Assembly: GCA_001828445.1 (NCBI GenBank)
Contig: MHYJ01000147.1
Span: 3,880-13,246 of the forward strand
Direction: 5' to 3'
Length of the DNA: 9,367 nucleotides
Origin: Planctomycetes bacterium RBG_16_43_13
Lineage (GTDB): Bacteria > Planctomycetota > MHYJ01
Part shown: in pieces, positions 5,096 to 9,367 of the stretch
Position numbering within the stretch: the stretch's first letter is position 1
Layout: every line of letters starts with the position of its first letter
Notes under the pieces: model-generated
Seen by the model: the letters and a program-made list of their open reading frames with translations, nothing else
Told to the model about the DNA's origin: nothing
Databases searched by the model: none
Made by a program: the position numbers and the translations under genes

Positions 5096-6505
5096 ATGAG
5101 CGTGCTAAAGGAATCGTGTGGGCTCTTCGGCGTCTTCGGCGCTCCTAATGCAGTTGAACTTACATATCTCGGACTATATGCCCTTCAGCACAGGGGGCAG
5201 GAGAGCGCAGGAATATGCTCATCAAAAAATGATAAACTAATATATCATAGAGGGATGGGACTCGTAGCGGATGTATTTACAAAGGAGATACTTGACGGAC
5301 TAAAAAGCACATCAGCAATAGGGCACGTTCGCTACTCGACTACTGGCTCGAGCAATCTTACTAATACACAGCCACTCGTGGTGGACTATCACTATGGGAT
5401 GCTTGCAGTCGCCCATAACGGCAATCTCGTAAATAGCGCTACCCTGCGTAGAGAGTTTGAGGCACAGGGCTCTATATTCCAGACCACTATGGATAGTGAA
5501 CTAATAGTCCACTTACTCGCAAAACCCAATATAGCAGGTAAGCCGGATGCCATAAAGAAATGTCTCAATATGATAAAGGGCGCCTACTCTCTGCTATTCT
5601 TGACGCCGACTGAGATGGTAGCCGCACGAGACCCAAATGGCTTTAGGCCACTTTGTCTGGGACGCATCAATGGATTGTTCCCTTCCTATGTAGTAGCATC
5701 TGAAACAAGTGCGTTTGACCTTACAAGGGTTGAGTATATCCGAGATATAGAGCCAGGTGAAATATTATATATAAACCAAAACGGATTACGTAGCGATAGG
5801 ATAGCACCTAAATCGACGCCATCTTATTGCATATTTGAGCACATATACTTCTCGAGACCCGATAGCTATATAAACGGCGATATGGTTCACGAAGTTAGAA
5901 AGCGACTCGGAAGGACGCTTGCGAAAGAGCATCCAGTAAAAGCAGATGTAGTAATAGCAGTCCCTGATTCTGGCAATTCAGCCGCCATCGGCTATGCAGA
6001 GGAATCTGACATACCATTCGATAGTGGTTTCATCCGCAATCACTATGTTGGACGAACGTTTATACAGCCGACGCAAGATACGAGGAACTCGGATGTGGAG
6101 ATAAAACTCAATATTGTAGAGGATGTTGTGAGAGATAAGCGAGTAGTGGTAATAGATGATTCCATAGTAAGGGGTACCACATCGCGGTCGAGGGCAAAAA
6201 GTTTACGCGAGGCGGGGGCAAAAGAAGTTCATATGCGCGTAAGTTGTCCACCCATTATATCGCCTTGCTTCTATGGCATCGACTTTCCCACTAAGAAAGA
6301 GCTTATAGCCGCAAATACTGATGTGGAAAGCATACGAAATCACTTGGGGTTAGATAGTTTAGGTTATCTTAGTTTGGAAGGTATGCTAAAAGCGATATCA
6401 AACCCTCCTAACCACTACTGCACTGCCTGTTACACAGGTAAATATCCTGTTACAGTTGAGGATGAGCTAAATAAATTTGTCCTTGAGAAACGTGGATGCT
6501 CCTAA
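5096..6505 (+). CDS. purF: Amidophosphoribosyltransferase, Fe-S type
   Basis: Glutamine PRPP amidotransferase, the first committed step of de novo purine synthesis: PRPP plus glutamine gives 5-phosphoribosylamine. The 469-residue length is normal. The N-terminal glutaminase domain starts at the nucleophile C8 (ESCGLFGVFG), so a 7-residue propeptide must be removed. RGQESAG (33-39), GHVRYST (76-82), AHNGNL (106-111) and the DSE of TTMDSE (133-135) complete the glutamine site. The phosphoribosyltransferase domain carries the PRPP loop VVVIDDSIVRGTT (350-362). Four cysteines match the 4Fe-4S ligands of the Bacillus-type enzyme: C245 (SYCIFEH), C391 (PCFYGID), C442 and C445 (YCTACYTGKYP). This makes the enzyme of the oxygen-sensitive, propeptide-bearing class, unlike the cluster-free E. 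coli form. No clear ribosome site precedes the ATG. purM follows after 18 nt. Confidence 0.98.
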   Translation: MSVLKESCGLFGVFGAPNAVELTYLGLYALQHRGQESAGICSSKNDKLIYHRGMGLVADVFTKEILDGLKSTSAIGHVRYSTTGSSNLTNTQPLVVDYHYGMLAVAHNGNLVNSATLRREFEAQGSIFQTTMDSELIVHLLAKPNIAGKPDAIKKCLNMIKGAYSLLFLTPTEMVAARDPNGFRPLCLGRINGLFPSYVVASETSAFDLTRVEYIRDIEPGEILYINQNGLRSDRIAPKSTPSYCIFEHIYFSRPDSYINGDMVHEVRKRLGRTLAKEHPVKADVVIAVPDSGNSAAIGYAEESDIPFDSGFIRNHYVGRTFIQPTQDTRNSDVEIKLNIVEDVVRDKRVVVIDDSIVRGTTSRSRAKSLREAGAKEVHMRVSCPPIISPCFYGIDFPTKKELIAANTDVESIRNHLGLDSLGYLSLEGMLKAISNPPNHYCTACYTGKYPVTVEDELNKFVLEKRGCS

Positions 6506-6523
6506 TTTGTACTTAGATGCTTT

Positions 6524-7588
6524 ATGCCAGAATCAATAACATATAAAGACGCAGGCGTAGATACTGAGACGAAGGATAAGTTTATAGACAAGGTCCTCAG
6601 AATGATGCGCCGCACATATGATCCTGCGGTAATAGAAAAACCCTGGGGATTTGCAGGGCTATATTCTCTTGGAGGAATAAAGCTTTTTGAGAGAAATTAT
6701 AAGAATCCAATCCTCGTAGGATGCACCGACGGAGTGGGCACGAAGCTCAGGGTTGCTTCTATGGTAGGTAAGCATACTACCGTCGGTATAGATCTCGTTG
6801 CTATGAGTATAAATGACCTAATCGTAATGGGAGCATCTCCCTTGTTTTTCTTAGATTACATCGCTATTGACAAGGTAAGTGAATCAATACTATCCGACAT
6901 AGTTAGCGGCATAGTAGAGGGGTGTAAACAAGCGGGCTGTGCCCTCCTCGGTGGTGAGACGGCGGAGATGCCTGACCTATACAAAAATGGTGATTATGAT
7001 TTGGCGGGCTTCGCTGTTGGTATTGTAGAAAAATCAAAGATTGTAGATGGCAAAAGTATAAAAGTGGGGGATGAAATTATCGGAATATACTCAAGTGGGC
7101 TTCATTCGAATGGCTATTCGCTGGCGAGAAAGATACTTTTTGAAAAAAATAACCTTGAGCATAATAAGTATATTGATAAGTTCGGATGCACACTTGGCGA
7201 GGAATTACTAAAGCCAACCCGCATATATGCTAAGCCGATGAGAGACATTTTGAGGAGATACAAGGTAAAAAAGGTTATAAAGGGAATTGCAAACATAACA
7301 GGTGGAGGAATGATTGAAAATATACCTCGCATACTTCCATCAAACTGTACAGCAGAGATATACGAGGGAGCGTGGCATATACCACCTATATTCTCGTTTA
7401 TACAGGCAGGCGGAAACGTCCCAAAAGCAGAGATGTTCCGTGTCTTTAATATGGGTATTGGAATGATAATGATTGTAGACCCATTCTTCTCTAAATCTAT
7501 AATACGGCGGCTACAGAAACTCGGTGAGAAAGCCGTTGTAATAGGTAAAATTGTAAAGGGTAAACCTGAGGTGCGAATATGTGGCTAA
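6524..7588 (+). CDS. purM: Phosphoribosylformylglycinamidine cyclo-ligase (AIR synthetase)
   Basis: PurM closes the imidazole ring in step 5 of purine synthesis, turning FGAM and ATP into AIR. The 354-residue length is normal. Signature motifs run in order: ITYKDAGVD (5-13), DGVGTKL (69-75), DLVAMSINDLIVMGA (90-104), GGETAEMP (143-150), LHSNGYSL (193-200), NITGGGMIENIPR (257-269) and EMFRVFNMGIGM (303-314). All are well conserved, so an active homodimeric enzyme is expected. WGFAGLYSL (41-49) replaces the more usual GFGGLF-type stretch, a mild variation. The ATG lies 18 nt after the purF stop without a clear ribosome site. The 3' end overlaps the lipoprotein start by 10 nt, so all three genes are probably one transcript. 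No other purine genes are in the window. Confidence 0.98.
   Translation: MPESITYKDAGVDTETKDKFIDKVLRMMRRTYDPAVIEKPWGFAGLYSLGGIKLFERNYKNPILVGCTDGVGTKLRVASMVGKHTTVGIDLVAMSINDLIVMGASPLFFLDYIAIDKVSESILSDIVSGIVEGCKQAGCALLGGETAEMPDLYKNGDYDLAGFAVGIVEKSKIVDGKSIKVGDEIIGIYSSGLHSNGYSLARKILFEKNNLEHNKYIDKFGCTLGEELLKPTRIYAKPMRDILRRYKVKKVIKGIANITGGGMIENIPRILPSNCTAEIYEGAWHIPPIFSFIQAGGNVPKAEMFRVFNMGIGMIMIVDPFFSKSIIRRLQKLGEKAVVIGKIVKGKPEVRICG
7568..7573 (+). promoter_or_regulatory. Ribosome binding site of the HEAT lipoprotein gene
   Basis: GAGGTG, inside the end of purM, lies 5 nt before the ATG at 7579. It is the strongest ribosome site in the window and fixes the start of the lipoprotein, even though that start overlaps the purM stop by 10 nt. 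Confidence 0.7.
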
Positions 7589-8436
7589 GAAATACATTTA
7601 TCCTTCTTGTTGCAATAACAGCTATATCTATCTCCGCCTGTGCAGAATCACCTAAGCAGAAGGAGCAGGAGAAGAAACTATCCAACTTGGAAACGGAGCT
7701 TAGTAATATCCAGAACATCTTATCCCAGCTTACAAAGAACCAGACAGAGGAGCAAAGTAAGATATATGAAATTATGGGTGAGATAGCAGTAATCAAGACA
7801 AAGATTGCACAGATTACTGCTAAGCAATCAAGTTTAGAGACACCAATATCGCCTACAGAGCCAGGTAGAAAGGTAGACATAATTATAGGCAGATTAAAGC
7901 GGGATGAAGTATCATCTGCAGAAGCGGCAAGGCAGATCGATTCAGTAGGTAAAATAGCTGTACCATATCTATGGGAACTACTTCTAAGGGCAAAAAGCAC
8001 AAAGGATTTAGACCTTTCTAATAAGTTAGAAGAGACCATAAGCCGCCTACCATCAGAAAATATAAAGACATTTATGATAGAGGCGTTGAAAGACGAACAA
8101 CTACGAGTATCAGCCGCTCGTATAATAGGAAATGTGCGCGATAACGTCCTCTCTAAAGAGCTTGAACCATACATAAATGATAACGACAGCTACTTCCGCT
8201 TTATAGTAGGCGACGCACTTACAAAATGTAAAAATAAGGCGGGAATTCCCATCCTGATAGATGCACTTAAAAATGATAAAGAGGTCTATAATATTATTGC
8301 CTTTGACATACTTAGCAAAGTTACAAAGAATAATTTCGGGTATAAGATATTTGCCCCTACTAAGGAAAACCAAAAGGCAATAGAACTATGGGAGGAATGG
8401 TGGAAAGGCGCTAAAGAGACATTCAAGATTGAGTAA
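7579..8436 (+). CDS. Predicted lipoprotein with coiled coil and HEAT-like repeats
   Basis: A 285-residue exported protein of unknown function. Residues 1-20 form a lipoprotein signal peptide ending in the lipobox ISA-C, with C21 as the lipidated cysteine. The next residues are Ala-Glu rather than Asp, so the outer membrane is the more likely site; that rule is established for enterobacteria and only inferred here. Residues about 28-86 are a Gln/Glu/Lys-rich heptad stretch, likely a coiled coil, followed by a proline-rich hinge (87-96). Residues about 97-247 form paired amphipathic helices typical of HEAT repeats, for example EALKDEQLRVSAARIIGNV (168-186) and ILIDALKNDKEVYNIIAFDI (225-244). 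The tail has W271, W274 and W275 in LWEEWWKG, a terminal motif I associate with HEAT proteins of Planctomycetes-like genomes. It is probably a protein-binding scaffold in the periplasm. The tie to purine synthesis looks positional only. Confidence 0.88.
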   Translation: MWLRNTFILLVAITAISISACAESPKQKEQEKKLSNLETELSNIQNILSQLTKNQTEEQSKIYEIMGEIAVIKTKIAQITAKQSSLETPISPTEPGRKVDIIIGRLKRDEVSSAEAARQIDSVGKIAVPYLWELLLRAKSTKDLDLSNKLEETISRLPSENIKTFMIEALKDEQLRVSAARIIGNVRDNVLSKELEPYINDNDSYFRFIVGDALTKCKNKAGIPILIDALKNDKEVYNIIAFDILSKVTKNNFGYKIFAPTKENQKAIELWEEWWKGAKETFKIE

Positions 8437-8974
8437 GCGTCCTAATCCAGACAGCCGCCTCTACCAAATCAAACGCTATATAACAATCAGTCGGTGGGAT
8501 AGTATCATCACCTCGAGCGATTAATAATATAGTTATAGCACCCACTGCTTTCCCTGCTTCTATGTCTCGTGCAGAGTCGCCTATAACAACAGATTTAGTC
8601 AGATCTGCATTATGTTCACGTGCCGCCTTCAACAACATCCCCGTCTTGGGTTTACGACACTCACAATCTATGGCATATTTGGACACTATCACATCAGGAA
8701 GATGCGGACAGTAATAGATACCATCTATGATAGCACCTTCCTGAGAAAGTAACTCGGTTACCTTCTTATTTACTCGCTCACAATCTGCCTCTGTAAAATA
8801 TCCCCTTGCTATGCCGGACTGATTGCTTACCACTATAATTTTATAGCCCATCTCTCTAAAGAGCCGTATACCCTCTGCTGCCTTTGGAAGAAGTTCTACA
8901 TCCTCTGGTAGAGAGATGAAGTTTTTGTCTCTTATGATTGTGCCGTCGCGGTCAAGGAAGAGCACCTTATTCAT
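8423..8974 (-). CDS. gmhB: D-glycero-D-manno-heptose 1,7-bisphosphate 7-phosphatase
   Basis: A 183-residue HAD-superfamily phosphatase that removes the C7 phosphate of heptose 1,7-bisphosphate during ADP-heptose synthesis for lipopolysaccharide core or other surface glycans. Motif I is FLDRDGTI, with D8 as nucleophile and D10 as acid/base. Motif II is SNQSGIARGYF (50-60). The zinc loop has C89, H91, C104 and C106 (YCPH...CECRKP), which separates the GmhB/HisB-N group from other HAD enzymes. K108 follows in RKPKTGM, and the Mg-binding motif is IGDSARDIEAG (131-141), with D133 and D137. Length fits GmhB, not the fused HisB. It starts 5 nt after the gmhA stop, with AGGT 7 nt before the ATG as a fair ribosome site that overlaps that stop. 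Its 3' end overlaps the oppositely oriented lipoprotein gene by 14 nt. Sequence alone does not settle alpha- versus beta-anomer preference. Confidence 0.94.
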   Translation of the reverse strand: MNKVLFLDRDGTIIRDKNFISLPEDVELLPKAAEGIRLFREMGYKIIVVSNQSGIARGYFTEADCERVNKKVTELLSQEGAIIDGIYYCPHLPDVIVSKYAIDCECRKPKTGMLLKAAREHNADLTKSVVIGDSARDIEAGKAVGAITILLIARGDDTIPPTDCYIAFDLVEAAVWIRTLTQS

Positions 8975-8979
8975 TATGG

Positions 8980-9367
8980 CTACCTAAATAGCTCCGACTC
9001 CACTACATCACATAGGATATGACCTATTGTTGTATGACACTCTTGTATGCGAGCAACATCATTAGAGGGAGCAAGTAAACAATGCTTCACAAGATGTTTC
9101 ATCTTTCCTCCTGTCCTACCACCCAAACCAATGGTAATCGCACCTCGCCTATTTGCGACCTTTATAGCATCTAAAACATTAGGAGAATTGCCACTTGTAG
9201 ATATGGCTATAACTATATCTCCTTTTTTGACGTGCGCCTCTACTTGACGGGAAAATACCTTTTCATATCCATAGTCATTTCCAACGGCGGTAAGGAGTGA
9301 TGTATTAGTTGTAAGCGCTAAAATGGGCAATGGCTTCCTATTTTTGTAGAACCGCCCCTGCAGTTCT
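8980..9367 (-). CDS. gmhA: Sedoheptulose 7-phosphate isomerase (partial, N-terminus beyond right edge)
   Basis: The C-terminal two thirds of GmhA, the SIS-domain enzyme that converts sedoheptulose 7-phosphate to D-glycero-D-manno-heptose 7-phosphate, the first step of ADP-heptose synthesis. The frame stays open to the right edge: 128 full codons plus one base. The residues there, ELQGRFYKNRKPLP, match the conserved EL-GR-(x)-R-P segment of the family. A TTG at 9330 is therefore an internal leucine, not the start, and about 60 residues are missing. The first visible Glu (9364-9366) aligns with zinc/catalytic E65 of the E. coli enzyme. Gln of RIQECH aligns with Q172, and the His of GHIL, eight residues later, with H180. 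The sugar-phosphate loop is ISTSGNSPNV, and GNDYGYEKVFSRQVEA is also typical. It precedes gmhB by 5 nt, so the two are co-transcribed, and the promoter lies outside the window. Confidence 0.95.
   Translation of the reverse strand, partial: ELQGRFYKNRKPLPILALTTNTSLLTAVGNDYGYEKVFSRQVEAHVKKGDIVIAISTSGNSPNVLDAIKVANRRGAITIGLGGRTGGKMKHLVKHCLLAPSNDVARIQECHTTIGHILCDVVESELFR

Noticed and set aside
7497..8174. Minus-strand open frame of 225 codons opposite the end of purM and the lipoprotein gene.
   Set aside because: It spans the junction of two well supported plus-strand genes, is a Ser/Ile/Phe-rich product typical of an antisense frame, and has no motif.
8980..9330. A complete 116-residue gene starting from TTG at 9330.
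   Set aside because: The frame stays open upstream to the edge and encodes conserved GmhA sequence there, including the zinc-ligand Glu, so the TTG is an internal codon of a gene cut by the window.

Overview
This window looks like ordinary chromosome from an uncultured Gram-negative-type bacterium. Two neighbouring genes of ADP-heptose synthesis (gmhA, gmhB) and a lipobox lipoprotein imply an outer-membrane or surface-glycan lifestyle. ATA, AGA and AGG codons are used heavily throughout. The NnrS variant and the HEAT-repeat lipoprotein ending in a W..WW motif remind me of Planctomycetes and related candidate phyla, but that is an impression, not a demonstrated placement. I see no tRNA, rRNA, CRISPR array or insertion sequence. 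No gap between genes exceeds about 135 bases.

Left block, minus strand (1 to 4963). Five genes read leftward in a tight row: a PLP aminotransferase, an AT-rich small helical protein with a HEPN-like R-x5-H motif, a glyoxylate/hydroxypyruvate reductase, a membrane-anchored GAF-GGDEF diguanylate cyclase, and an NnrS-family membrane protein that runs off the left edge. Spacings are 9 nt, a 25-nt overlap, 23 nt and 63 nt, so the first four are probably one operon. NnrS may also have its own promoter. The aminotransferase and reductase could together turn an amino acid into a 2-hydroxy acid through a 2-oxo acid (for example serine, hydroxypyruvate, glycerate), but the substrate is not readable from sequence.

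Divergent control region (4964 to 5095). Outward-facing promoters serve the aminotransferase operon and purF. The region holds a perfect 9-bp inverted repeat (AAACCATAT...ATATGGTTT) and smaller nested palindromes, which suggest a shared operator.

Middle block, plus strand (5096 to 8436). purF (step 1 of de novo purine synthesis, Fe-S type with a 7-residue propeptide) and purM (step 5) are followed, with a 10-nt overlap, by a coiled-coil plus HEAT-repeat lipoprotein of unknown role.

Right block, minus strand (8423 to the right edge). gmhA (5' end outside the window) and gmhB encode the sedoheptulose-7-phosphate isomerase and heptose bisphosphate phosphatase of heptose synthesis. gmhB and the lipoprotein gene overlap tail to tail by 14 nt.

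The most unusual items are the AT-rich HEPN-like gene embedded in a metabolic operon, the near-symmetrical divergent control region, the GntR-like palindrome upstream of the reductase, and the GGDEF enzyme with an altered signature and no standard inhibitory site. None amounts to a clearly new system on sequence alone.
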